Positions 7,384 to 15,802 of a stretch of 64,000 nucleotides of DNA are shown one piece after another. The DNA lies in assembly GCF_001704295.1 (NCBI RefSeq), contig NZ_CP012334.1:2740084-2804083 (forward strand), read 5' to 3'. This DNA comes from Bordetella sp. H567 (GTDB taxonomy: Bacteria; Pseudomonadota; Gammaproteobacteria; Burkholderiales; Burkholderiaceae_B). The translations under genes were made by a program, and so were the position numbers. The notes below the pieces were generated by a model. That model did not search any database, was not told where the DNA came from, and saw only the letters and a list, made by a program, of their open reading frames with translations. Within the stretch, counting starts at the first letter, position 1. Each line of letters starts with the position of its first letter.

Positions 7384-9159
7384 TCATTGCGCCGAGAGGG
7401 TCTCTTCCAGCGGCTCCTGCTGGCTTTGCATGCGCCACAGCGCGGCGAACAGGCCGCCGCGCTCGCGTAGCGCACCGGGGGCGCCGTCTTCGATGATCCG
7501 CCCCTCGTCCAGTACCAGGATGCGGTCGAAGGACGACAGCGTGGATAGCCGGTGCGCGACCGCGATCACGGTCCGGTTGCGCATCAGCTCCGCCAGGGCT
7601 TGCTGTACCCGTTCCTCCGAGCGGCTGTCCAGCGCCGACGTGGCCTCGTCCAGCAGCAGGATGGGGGCGTTCTTCAGGAAGGCGCGCGCCATGGAAAGGC
7701 GCTGCCGCTGGCCTCCGGACAAGGAGGCGCCGCGCTCCACCAGCAGGGTCTGGTAGCCGTCCGGCAGCCGCGCGATGAATTCCTCGCAGTGGGCCAGGCG
7801 CGCGGCCTCGTAGACTTCCTCGTCCGAGGCATCCGGACGGCCGTAGCGGATGTTCTCCATGATCGTGCGCCGGAACAGCGGCGCATCCTGGGGCACGACC
7901 GCGATGGCGCGGCGCAGGCTGTCCCGCGTAAGCGTCGGCAGCGGCTGCCCATCCAGGAGGATGCTGCCACCGCCCACGTCGTCCAGGCGTTGCAGCAGAT
8001 TCAACAGCGTGGATTTGCCCGCCCCCGAGGGGCCGACGATACCGACTTTCTGCCCGCCCGGGATGCGCAGGCCCAAGCCCCGAAAGATCACGTGGCCGTC
8101 GGGATAGGCGTAGTGGACATTGTTGAATTCGATGTCGCCGCCGCGCGGCCGGTAGGGCAGTGCATCGGGATGGTCGCGCATGCCGTGGGGCTGCGCCACC
8201 ACGCCCAGCATTTCCGCGATCACGCCGAACTGCTGGGCGGTGCTTACCAGCGCCAGGGCCAGGTCGCGCGAGCCGTGCAGGATGCGAAACGCCAGCGCGC
8301 TGACCACGACCACGTCGCCGGTCGTCATATTGCCGCCGCGCCAGGCGTACAGCGCCCAGAACAGCATCGATCCCGCCATCAGCCAAAGGCAGACGTCGTG
8401 CAGCACGCGCGCTTTCTCCAGGTACATCCAGCTGCGCCGCTGCGCCTGCGCTTCCTGGTCTACCTGGGACCGCAGCCGCTCGTGCTCCAGGCGGCGCGCG
8501 GCGAAGGCCTGCACGGTCCAGATGTTGGACACGGTATCGATGATTTCGCCGCCGACGCGCGAGGCATGCATGCCGTAGGTCTCGTGGAGCTTGCGTCCGC
8601 GGATACCGAAGCGCACGATCGCCGCGGCGACCACCCCCACGAAGATGCTCAGGGCAAGCGCAAGTTTCCAGTCTATCGTCAACAGCACCACCGTCGCCCC
8701 GATGAACTCCACGCAGGGCGGCATGACGTTCCAGGTCAGCGTGCCGTAAATGGCGGCGCTTGCCGCCGACGTGGCCGAGATGCGGTTGCCCAATGCACCG
8801 CTCAGATGGCGCTTGAAGAAAGGCAGCGAATGCCCGGTCAGATGGTCGAACAGGTCGATGCGCATGTCGGCGCAGGACGCGACGATGGTCCGGCAACCCA
8901 GCCATCCCGCCGACCGCCACAAGGCGCTTTCGCAGCCGATCAGGACAAGGAAGAAGGCCAGCGCGTGCCAGATATCGGCGCGGGCACGGTCCGGTTCCGC
9001 CATGGCGTCGACGATCAGCTTCATGCCGTACTGGACGACGACGGCGCAGGTGGCCGCGCTGACGATCAACAGGGCCAGGCAGGAAAAGCTGACTGGCTTG
9101 GCCCGGACATAGCTGAACAGGAAGGCCAGCGGGCGCGAAGGAATGGCAAGGACGGACAT
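7384..9159 (-). CDS. ABC exporter half-transporter (membrane plus ATPase domains)
   Basis: 591 residues. Residues about 20-310 hold the six-helix exporter domain; the ATPase domain has Walker A GPSGAGKST (376-384), signature LSGGQRQ (480-486), Walker B ILLLDEATSALD (500-511) and a switch histidine (VAHRLS). It would work as a homodimer exporting lipids, glycans or peptides. It is the last gene of a left-going group after a glycosidase and a glycosyltransferase/UDP-galactopyranose mutase fusion, which suggests it moves a glycan or glycolipid made by them. That link is by position only. Confidence 0.88.
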   Translation of the reverse strand: MSVLAIPSRPLAFLFSYVRAKPVSFSCLALLIVSAATCAVVVQYGMKLIVDAMAEPDRARADIWHALAFFLVLIGCESALWRSAGWLGCRTIVASCADMRIDLFDHLTGHSLPFFKRHLSGALGNRISATSAASAAIYGTLTWNVMPPCVEFIGATVVLLTIDWKLALALSIFVGVVAAAIVRFGIRGRKLHETYGMHASRVGGEIIDTVSNIWTVQAFAARRLEHERLRSQVDQEAQAQRRSWMYLEKARVLHDVCLWLMAGSMLFWALYAWRGGNMTTGDVVVVSALAFRILHGSRDLALALVSTAQQFGVIAEMLGVVAQPHGMRDHPDALPYRPRGGDIEFNNVHYAYPDGHVIFRGLGLRIPGGQKVGIVGPSGAGKSTLLNLLQRLDDVGGGSILLDGQPLPTLTRDSLRRAIAVVPQDAPLFRRTIMENIRYGRPDASDEEVYEAARLAHCEEFIARLPDGYQTLLVERGASLSGGQRQRLSMARAFLKNAPILLLDEATSALDSRSEERVQQALAELMRNRTVIAVAHRLSTLSSFDRILVLDEGRIIEDGAPGALRERGGLFAALWRMQSQQEPLEETLSAQ

Positions 9160-9217
9160 GGCGCGTGCGGAATGATCGGGTCGATGCGCAGGTCAGAAGC
9201 GCCCGTCTGGAGACAGG

Positions 9218-10366
9218 TCAGCGCGCGCGCGCGGCTGCCCCGGGTTGCGCTGGGACCTCCGGCCGCTGGCGAAACCGGCGCTGCTGGCGCACCAGTTCCG
9301 CGGCGGTTGCCATATCGACGGCGCGTCGCCCCTGGGCGTCGGGCACACCAAGCAGGCCCGTTGGGCAGTGACGGTCGTCCTCCCATCCCGGATAGTCGGT
9401 GACCGGGTACAGGCATATTCCAAGGATGGGCACGCCGCACGACATCGCGGCCGCGACTTCGTCGCACACATATCGCAGCCAAGGCGCGCGAAGCGCGCCC
9501 TCCGCACCGGTTTCGGCCACGACGATGGGCCGTTCATAGCGAGCATATACCTCGCCGAGCAGTTCGCGCATCGGGGTATAGGCGCTTTCTCCGCGAAAGA
9601 TGGTGGGACCGTCCAGGTACCACTGGTTGTGGGGGTAGAAATTCACGCCGATGATGTCCAGGTACCCGGGCGCGCCGCCCAGTTCGGGCGCCAGGCTGCC
9701 GCGAATCATGTCCCAGGCCTGATACTGCGCGGACGTCGCCTCGTCGGCCGCCGCCTGGTCCGCCGGCACCAGGGGCGCCACGCGGATCATGGGCTCGGCC
9801 AGGACGAAACGCGCGCGCGCATCCACCTGGCGGATCGCATCCATGGCCGCCAGGGTGCAGGCCGCCAGTTGCCGCTTCAGCGCATGGCCGCGTCCGACGG
9901 TACTCGGGCCGAAGTGGGCCATTTCGCCGCCGGCCCAGGCCCAGAACGATATCTCGTTGACCGGGCAATAGAAGGGTACCTGGGCGGAGCGCTGCCGTAT
10001 CTGGGCCGCTGCCGCGCCGGCGAACCTGGCGAAGCGTTGCGGAAAGCCCGGATCCCAGATGTCGAGGTGATCGGGCCAACCGTAGTGGCAGAGATCCCAG
10101 ATGACCTGCGTCCCGCTCTGCATGGCCGCCTCGATCTGCGGGATCGCGCTGGCCCAATCGTATTGGCCGTCCCGCTGTTCGATCAGGTGCCAGCGCAGGC
10201 CGTCGCGCACCGTACGGACGCCGTACTCGGCCAAGGCGCGAAAATCGGCGAGCGCATGCAAGGCATGCCCGGTGCTTTCCAGCAGATCCAGCCGCCTGCC
10301 GCCCGGGAACAGCGATGTGGAGCACTCGAACCCGCCTTGCAGGAAACTGTGAAACAGTGTCTGCAT
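9218..10366 (-). CDS. Clan GH-A glycoside hydrolase, beta-glucosidase-like (short)
   Basis: 382 residues counted from the ATG at 10366; a GTG two codons earlier is possible. It has a TIM-barrel glycosidase pattern: acid/base glutamate in PVNEISFW (E138) and nucleophile glutamate in IVVAETGAEG (E285), the two-glutamate arrangement of retaining clan GH-A enzymes. It is shorter than family GH1 (about 450). No signal peptide is visible, so it should act in the cytoplasm. It starts 12 bases after the stop of the glycosyltransferase/mutase fusion, so the two are an operon. A role in trimming or making a galactofuranose-containing glycan is inference. Confidence 0.75.
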   Translation of the reverse strand: MQTLFHSFLQGGFECSTSLFPGGRRLDLLESTGHALHALADFRALAEYGVRTVRDGLRWHLIEQRDGQYDWASAIPQIEAAMQSGTQVIWDLCHYGWPDHLDIWDPGFPQRFARFAGAAAAQIRQRSAQVPFYCPVNEISFWAWAGGEMAHFGPSTVGRGHALKRQLAACTLAAMDAIRQVDARARFVLAEPMIRVAPLVPADQAAADEATSAQYQAWDMIRGSLAPELGGAPGYLDIIGVNFYPHNQWYLDGPTIFRGESAYTPMRELLGEVYARYERPIVVAETGAEGALRAPWLRYVCDEVAAAMSCGVPILGICLYPVTDYPGWEDDRHCPTGLLGVPDAQGRRAVDMATAAELVRQQRRFRQRPEVPAQPGAAARAR

Positions 10367-10378
10367 CGCCACCCCCGC

Positions 10379-12808
10379 CTACGCGACCGCCGGTTCGGCC
10401 GCCACCGCAGGCCCGGTGCGGTGCTCCGCTTCGATGCGCGCATACGTGGCCAGCGCCTGGCCCACTACCTGGTCCATGTTGTAGTAGCGGTAGGTCGCCA
10501 GGCGCCCGACGAACAGCACATGGGGGCGCTCGTCCGCCAAGGCCTGGTAGCGGCGATAGAGCGCGGCGTTTTCCGCGCGCGGCACGGGATAATACGGATC
10601 GCCTTCGGCGCTGGGATACTCGTACGTGACGCTGGTCTTGGGATGCCGCTGGCCGGTCAGATGCTTGTATTCCGTGATGCGCGTGTAGGGTGTGTCCTCG
10701 GCGGGGTAATTGACGACGCCGACCGGCTGGAATTGCTCCTTGTCGAACGTCACATGGCGGAAGATGAGCGAGCGGTAGGGCAGCGGTCCATAGCAGTGAT
10801 CGAAGTACTCGTCGATGGGGCCGGTGTAGACCAGCCGGCGCGCCGGCACGGCACCGCGCAACTCGCGGTAGTCCGTACCTACACACACGTCGATATTCGG
10901 ATGATCCAGCATCCTTTCGAACATGCGCGTATAGCCCTGGTCCGGCATCGCCTGGAAGCGATCCGTGAAATAGCGGTCATCGTCCGATGTCCGGGCCGGC
11001 ACGCGCGCCGTCACGCTCTTGTCCAGCTGGGAGGGATCCAGCCCCCATTGCTTGCGGGTATAGCCCCGGAAGAACCGTTCATACAGGTCCCTGCCGACCT
11101 GCGACAGCACCATGTCCTCGGCGGTGCGGATCGGCCGGTCCGTTTCGGCGCGCGCGGCCAGGAAGGTCTGCGCGCTTTCGCTGCTGAAATCCTGTCCGTA
11201 CAACATGGAGAGGGTGGTGAGGTTGATGGGCATCGGCACCAGCATGCCGCCCACGTCCGACAGCACCCGGTGCTCATACGGCCGCCAGTTCGTGAACCGG
11301 GACAGATACTTGACGACCGGGTCCGCGTTGGTATGGAAGATGTGCGGCCCGTAGCGGTGCACGAGCAGTCCCGCGTTGTCGAAATAGTCGTAGGCATTGC
11401 CGCCGATATGAGGCCGCCGGTCTATCACCAGCACCCGCTGGTCCAGGCCGGCGGCCAGCCGTTCCGCCAGGACACAGCCTGCGAATCCCGCACCGACCAC
11501 CAGATAGTCGTATCGTGCCGTGGGCGAGCGCGACGGCCGCGTGGCCGGCGCTGCGTCCTTGGCGGCCGCCGTGCCGGGCGTCGCGCCGCGGGCACGCATC
11601 GGTACCACGGGCGCCACGCCCTGAGGCGAGGCGAGGGCCAGTTGCGCGGACATCGCGGCCCATGTGTGGTCCCACGACATGCCGGCCAGCGCGCGGTTGG
11701 CCTCCACCAGCAAGGCCTCGGGCTTCTTCGCATCGGCCAGCGCCGCTTCCGCGGCCTGGACGAACGCCGCCGCGCCGTCGGCGATGCGCACCAGCGGACA
11801 GGCGCCATAACTGCGTTCCACGTCGACGATGCGTGTGCTGACGACGGGCCGTCCAGCGGCGATGAATTCCGGTGTCTTGGTCGGGCTGATGTAGCGCGTG
11901 GACTCGTTCAGGGCAAAAGGCATCAGCGCCACATCCCAACCGGATAGGTAGGCAGGCAGCTCGCCGTAGTCCTTCGGCCCCAGGTAATGGATGTTGGCCG
12001 CACGCGGCAGCGTCGCGGGATCGATCTTCACGACCGGCCCGATGAAGATCAATTGCCAGTCGGGCCGCGCGGCCGCCACGCGTGCCACGAGTTCCGTATC
12101 GAAGCGTTCGTCGAGCACGCCATAGAAGCCCAGCTTCGGACCGGCTATCCGCGCCTGGTCCGCGGGTTCGCGATCCATCGCGCGCGCCTGCTTGAAGTGC
12201 TCGACGTCCACGCTGCTGGGGAAGGCATGAACGTTGGGATGACGGCCACGCTTGGCCTCGTACAGGCTGTACCCGCCGGTGAACACCACGTGCGCGCGGC
12301 GCAGCAGCTCCGCCTCGCGGGCCGTCAGTTGCGGCGGTGCCCCGCGGAAGGCGGAAAGCTCGTCCATGCAGTCGTAGACGATCACCCCGGATGTGAGGTG
12401 GCCGGAAAAACCCAAGGCCATAGGCGTGTAGTACCAGAGCACCGCGGGCTCGATGCGATCGCGCGCGATCAACTGGTCGAGCAGGCTGCGCAGCATGGCC
12501 TCCGCTCGGTCTGCCGGCAAGCCCGCCGGCAGACGCGGCACCACCACCGTGACGCCGCCATCCACGGCATGCCGCTCCAGCCGTGCGCTACCGTCGTCGA
12601 TCGCGATCGGTTCCTCGATGTAGTAGACGCGATGCGAGCGCGCGAATCGCGACAGCAAATGTTGAGGACGCTGATATACGAAGCTCCAGCGCAGGTGGGA
12701 GAAGCAGAGCATGTCGGGACGAGCGGCATGGACGGCATGGGAGGCACGAGTATGCGAGATCGGCCGCGCGGCATCGGTGTCTATGCGCTGGGGAGCTTGG
12801 GGAACCAT
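10379..12808 (-). CDS. Glycosyltransferase fused to UDP-galactopyranose mutase
   Basis: 809 residues with two enzymes in one chain. Residues about 32-396 are a GT-B type glycosyltransferase (CFSHLRWSFVYQRPQHLLSR at the start; PTKTPEFIAAGRPVVST for the donor site). A Pro/Ala-rich linker (about 397-430) leads to a full UDP-galactopyranose mutase (432-809): FAD motif VVGAGFAGCVLAE, the GGNAYDYFD and HIFHT motifs, and the ending RLATYRYYNMDQV. The mutase makes UDP-galactofuranose, so the fused transferase may use it directly. The ATG at 12808 is preceded by GAGG; a longer version would add 49 residues of unlikely sequence. A glycosidase and an ABC exporter follow. Confidence 0.85.
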   Translation of the reverse strand: MVPQAPQRIDTDAARPISHTRASHAVHAARPDMLCFSHLRWSFVYQRPQHLLSRFARSHRVYYIEEPIAIDDGSARLERHAVDGGVTVVVPRLPAGLPADRAEAMLRSLLDQLIARDRIEPAVLWYYTPMALGFSGHLTSGVIVYDCMDELSAFRGAPPQLTAREAELLRRAHVVFTGGYSLYEAKRGRHPNVHAFPSSVDVEHFKQARAMDREPADQARIAGPKLGFYGVLDERFDTELVARVAAARPDWQLIFIGPVVKIDPATLPRAANIHYLGPKDYGELPAYLSGWDVALMPFALNESTRYISPTKTPEFIAAGRPVVSTRIVDVERSYGACPLVRIADGAAAFVQAAEAALADAKKPEALLVEANRALAGMSWDHTWAAMSAQLALASPQGVAPVVPMRARGATPGTAAAKDAAPATRPSRSPTARYDYLVVGAGFAGCVLAERLAAGLDQRVLVIDRRPHIGGNAYDYFDNAGLLVHRYGPHIFHTNADPVVKYLSRFTNWRPYEHRVLSDVGGMLVPMPINLTTLSMLYGQDFSSESAQTFLAARAETDRPIRTAEDMVLSQVGRDLYERFFRGYTRKQWGLDPSQLDKSVTARVPARTSDDDRYFTDRFQAMPDQGYTRMFERMLDHPNIDVCVGTDYRELRGAVPARRLVYTGPIDEYFDHCYGPLPYRSLIFRHVTFDKEQFQPVGVVNYPAEDTPYTRITEYKHLTGQRHPKTSVTYEYPSAEGDPYYPVPRAENAALYRRYQALADERPHVLFVGRLATYRYYNMDQVVGQALATYARIEAEHRTGPAVAAEPAVA

Positions 12809-13134
12809 AAGGGCCTCGGAATCTTGGGGGGATGAAGTGACGCTGCGAGATGCGGCGTGCCCCCAAAAGCAGCTTCCATGCCCAGATACGGCGCCACGCG
12901 TGTGTCTACATCGTGCGGATACCTTTGGATGGATGGCGCAGTAAGACGTGCTCAAGCTCGTGCCTTCATGGCTTGCGAGGGCGGTGGCTCTTTCCGCAAG
13001 CCATCCGGCACAAGCGACATGTCGCCGCAGGGACGATCATTCTCGGTCGTCGTCTTCGAAGGGAATGACGATGTGGATGGTTGCTCGGATGATGGCTGAG
13101 CAAGCTCGGGATAGACGAAGCGGGAAGGGCAGCA
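12809..13134. other. Intergenic region without a clear gene
   Basis: It lies between the 3' end of the L,D-transpeptidase gene and the start of the glycosyltransferase fusion, both on the minus strand. It should carry the promoter of the glycan operon. A weak inverted pair CTTGCG...CGCAAG (about 12972-13001) is the only structure I see. No ORF here has a convincing start or family likeness. Confidence 0.4.
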
Positions 13135-13938
13135 TCAGCGCGCGGCGGATGCCCATGAAGGACGGGCAACGCGCTCGCTATCCAATATCACCAGCCAGCG
13201 GCCGGCGCCCGACGCCGGATTGCGTGCCGAGGACAGCACCCACATGGGTTCTCCTGCTTGTTCCGCTGCCTCGTAATCCGCGTCCAGGACACCGAATCGA
13301 TCCAGGAACGCATTCAAGGTTGCCGGAATGCGCACACAGCCTTTGGAATCCACCCGGCCAAGGCGGGGCTCCAGGAAGTCCGGATCGGTGGCATGCATCT
13401 GCAGCCGCATCGGGCTTTGTCCGCCCCGGCCCCATCCGCGTAGCGCCACCTGCCAGCCGAAATCGTAGACCCGCATGCCCTTCCTGCCATAGCCGCGTAT
13501 GCCGAACTCGTTCTTGGTACCTTCGGCGCGGAAATCGCCGTCCGACACCGAATGCTCGAATACGCCGATGGGCGTCTCGAAATGGTCGTACCGGCCCGTG
13601 CTGCCGGTCGATACCGGAGAGGCGCCGATCAGCCTGGGTTCATCCGCAAGGCTGATCCAATACACCAGTATCATCTGCACGCGCCGGCTGCGGTCGACGA
13701 CCAGAAGATACTGCGGCTCCTGCAGCTCGATACCGGCGCCTTGCAGCATAAGCAGCGCATGCGCCGCGTAGTATCGGACCTCGTCGGGCGGTGGATGCAA
13801 CTGCGGGCGTACCGTCAGACGATAAGCGGCGGCGAGGTCCTCCGCCGTCGGCGAGGCCAGCGCGGCGGCATCCGGCAGCAGGACGAACGCCAGGCATGCC
13901 AGCAAGCGCCCAATACCCATCTGCACCTGGACTTTCAT
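13135..13938 (-). CDS. L,D-transpeptidase family protein (YkuD)
   Basis: 267 residues with a signal peptide (about 1-29, LLACLAFVLLPDAAALAS). The C-terminal half shows the YkuD catalytic region: a conserved histidine in QMHATDP (H182) and the cysteine motif DSKGCVRIP (C201). The usual motif has His where Lys is found here (S/T-H-G-C-R/V). The upstream part has the TPIGVFEHS and FGIRGY blocks typical of these enzymes. It would form 3-3 cross-links or attach proteins in peptidoglycan. AGGA precedes the ATG at 13938. An FNR-like box lies 69 bases upstream of the start, so expression may follow oxygen supply. Confidence 0.8.
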   Translation of the reverse strand: MKVQVQMGIGRLLACLAFVLLPDAAALASPTAEDLAAAYRLTVRPQLHPPPDEVRYYAAHALLMLQGAGIELQEPQYLLVVDRSRRVQMILVYWISLADEPRLIGASPVSTGSTGRYDHFETPIGVFEHSVSDGDFRAEGTKNEFGIRGYGRKGMRVYDFGWQVALRGWGRGGQSPMRLQMHATDPDFLEPRLGRVDSKGCVRIPATLNAFLDRFGVLDADYEAAEQAGEPMWVLSSARNPASGAGRWLVILDSERVARPSWASAAR

Positions 13939-14006
13939 GTCATCCTGCCTTCCGTGATCGCCGGTTCGTCGTTTTTTCCAGTGTGGCACTCTCCGGCAGA
14001 GACACG

Positions 14007-14020
14007 TTGACCCGGATCAA
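14007..14020 (-). promoter_or_regulatory. FNR/Anr-like box upstream of the L,D-transpeptidase gene
   Basis: TTGACCCGGATCAA matches the TTGAT-N4-ATCAA consensus at all but one base. It lies 69 bases upstream of the minus-strand gene starting at 13938, a distance compatible with class II activation near -41.5. Confidence 0.5.
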
Positions 14021-14098
14021 TATGCCGGCGACCCGGGCCAGCACGATGACACGCCGGCGGCATGGCCGGGCCATCCGGCTGCCCCTCGCTGCGCGGAC

Positions 14099-14112
14099 TT
14101 GATGCAGATCAC
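14099..14112 (+). promoter_or_regulatory. FNR/Anr-like box upstream of the universal stress gene
   Basis: TTGATGCAGATCAC matches TTGAT-N4-ATCAA except for the last base. It ends 56 bases before the ATG at 14169. Universal stress genes are frequent members of FNR/Anr regulons in proteobacteria. Confidence 0.55.
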
Positions 14113-14168
14113 GGCGCCGCGGTGCGCCGTGATACATGATGACGCCGAGTGGCAACCCGGAGATCACC

Positions 14169-14624
14169 ATGTACCGAAAAATCATGGTCGCACTGGACGG
14201 AAGCGAAACGGCGCAGGCCGCGCTGCGCAATGCGATCCAGCTTGCGGCGCAAGAACACGCCACGGTCTACGCCGTATCCGTGGCCGAATACCCCACCGAC
14301 TATTACATGTCCCTGGCGTACGATCCAAATGCCCTGCGCAGCAGCGTCGATACCGAGGCCGGTAAAGTGCTGCAGGCGGCCGGCGAGGCGGCCGCGGGCG
14401 CGGGCGTCACGGTCGTGTCGCACCTGGTGCACGGCAGCGAGATCCAGGACACCGTGGCAGAGCAGCTGCGGCGCGCCGCCTCCGCGCTGGACGTGGATCT
14501 CGTGGTTCTCGGTACGCACGGACGGCGCGGTTTCAAGCGCCTGCTGCTGGGCAGCGTCGTGGAGACCTTCATCCGTATCAGCGATCGTCCGGTGCTGCTT
14601 TATCCAGGCGGTGCGACGCGCTGA
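14169..14624 (+). CDS. Universal stress protein (UspA family)
   Basis: 151 residues, one Usp domain. It opens with YRKIMVALDGSETAQAAL, and the ATP-binding signature G-x2-G-x9-G-[ST] is present as GTHGRRGFKRLLLGSV near residue 120, so it is probably an ATP-binding member. GGAG lies upstream of the ATG at 14169; the longer reading frame starting at 14136 adds only unlikely residues. It is divergent from the L,D-transpeptidase gene, and both are near FNR-like boxes, pointing to induction at low oxygen. Confidence 0.9.
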   Translation: MYRKIMVALDGSETAQAALRNAIQLAAQEHATVYAVSVAEYPTDYYMSLAYDPNALRSSVDTEAGKVLQAAGEAAAGAGVTVVSHLVHGSEIQDTVAEQLRRAASALDVDLVVLGTHGRRGFKRLLLGSVVETFIRISDRPVLLYPGGATR

Positions 14625-14903
14625 TTGCCGGCGGTCACCCGGCCACGCCTACAGGCGCGGGTCCATCCGCATCCTGGGCGCGGCCGGCGAGGGCGGCCGC
14701 GCACAATGCGACGCCGTGCGGCCATGCGGAGCCCTGTGGCAGGACGTCGGCTTAATCACGCGGCGGTCCCTCAAGGCCAGACGGTCGATCCCCGGGCTGG
14801 ATTGCGTGCCGGCGGGCGACACAAAGGCGAGAGCGGTGGCTACTTCCAAAAGGAGAGTCATGGACGTAATCTGCGCTGGTACTCTCTTCGAAGGAAGGTC
14901 ATC

Positions 14904-15683
14904 ATGCAAACCAAGGGAAACACCATCCTGATCACCGGCGGCGGAACGGGCATCGGCCGGGGCCTGGCCGATGCACTGCACCGCGCGGGCAACAAAGTCA
15001 TCATCGCGGGCCGCCGCCAGGCGCCGTTGGATGAAGTCGCGGCCGCCCATCCTGGCATGGCCACCGCCACGGTTGACGTGGCGGATGCCGCCGACACCGC
15101 GCGTTTCGCCGCGCATATCGTCAAGCAGTATCCGACGCTGAACGTCGTCATCAACGGCGCCGGCATCATGAAACCGGAACAGTGGACGGCCGACGACATC
15201 GACCTGTCGGTGGCCGAGGCGACCATCCAGACCAATCTGCTCGCGCCGCTACGCTTGACGGCCGCCTTGCTGCCCACGCTGAAAAAGCAGGCGCAGGCCA
15301 CGGTAATCAACGTATCGTCCGGCCTGGCCTTCCTGCCGCTGGCCGTCACACCCACCTACTGCGCCAGCAAGGCGGCCATCCATTCGTTCAGCGAATCGCT
15401 GCGTCATCAATTGCGCGATACCTCCGTGAAAGTCATGGAACTGGCGCCGCCCTATGTGCAGACAACCTTGCTGGGCGCGCACCAGGCCAGCGATCCCAAC
15501 GCCATGCCGCTGCAGGCCTTCGTCGACGAAGTCATGCAGATCATCGACACGCAGCCGGATGCCGAGGAGATCCTGGTCAAGCGTGTGTACCCGCTACGTT
15601 TCGCGGCCGAGCAAGGGCAGGCGAAATACCGCGAGCAGTTCGCCGCACTGAACGCGCAATCGGCTTCGCACGTGGGCAAGTAG
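14904..15683 (+). CDS. SDR-family oxidoreductase, DltE-like
   Basis: 259 residues. A classical short-chain dehydrogenase: TGGGTGIGRGL at residues about 10-20, NGAG near 88, the active-site serine (INVSSGLAF) and YCASK (Y-x3-K) near 155. The sequence fits the DltE-like subgroup found beside stress genes in Alcaligenaceae. A strong Shine-Dalgarno sequence AAGGAAGG lies at 14891-14898. The 279 bases before it hold no gene that I can support. The substrate is unknown. Confidence 0.88.
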   Translation: MQTKGNTILITGGGTGIGRGLADALHRAGNKVIIAGRRQAPLDEVAAAHPGMATATVDVADAADTARFAAHIVKQYPTLNVVINGAGIMKPEQWTADDIDLSVAEATIQTNLLAPLRLTAALLPTLKKQAQATVINVSSGLAFLPLAVTPTYCASKAAIHSFSESLRHQLRDTSVKVMELAPPYVQTTLLGAHQASDPNAMPLQAFVDEVMQIIDTQPDAEEILVKRVYPLRFAAEQGQAKYREQFAALNAQSASHVGK

Positions 15684-15737
15684 GCCGCCGCGGCACAATC
15701 GCCGCAGTGCAGCATCGATATTCCCGCATCGCCCCGT

Positions 15738-15763
15738 TGTAAACGTTTTCGAAAACGTTTACA
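15738..15763. promoter_or_regulatory. Perfect 26-bp LacI-type palindromic operator
   Basis: Two 13-base arms, TGTAAACGTTTTC and its exact complement, meet without a spacer. Each arm contains AAACGTTT. It is centred 52 bases upstream of the LacI-family gene that starts at 15803, so the regulator very probably controls itself and the ABC operon behind it. Confidence 0.8.
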
Positions 15764-15802
15764 TTTGCCGAAATCGACAATACGTCCCAGGCACGAGGGG
15801 CC

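Noticed and set aside
9245-11947. Plus-strand frame of 900 codons opposite the glycosidase and mutase genes
   Set aside because: Shadow of two well-supported minus-strand genes; composition is untypical and no domain is recognised.
12972-13001. CTTGCG...CGCAAG inverted pair as a terminator of the L,D-transpeptidase gene
   Set aside because: Short arms, a long loop and no T-run; too weak to call.
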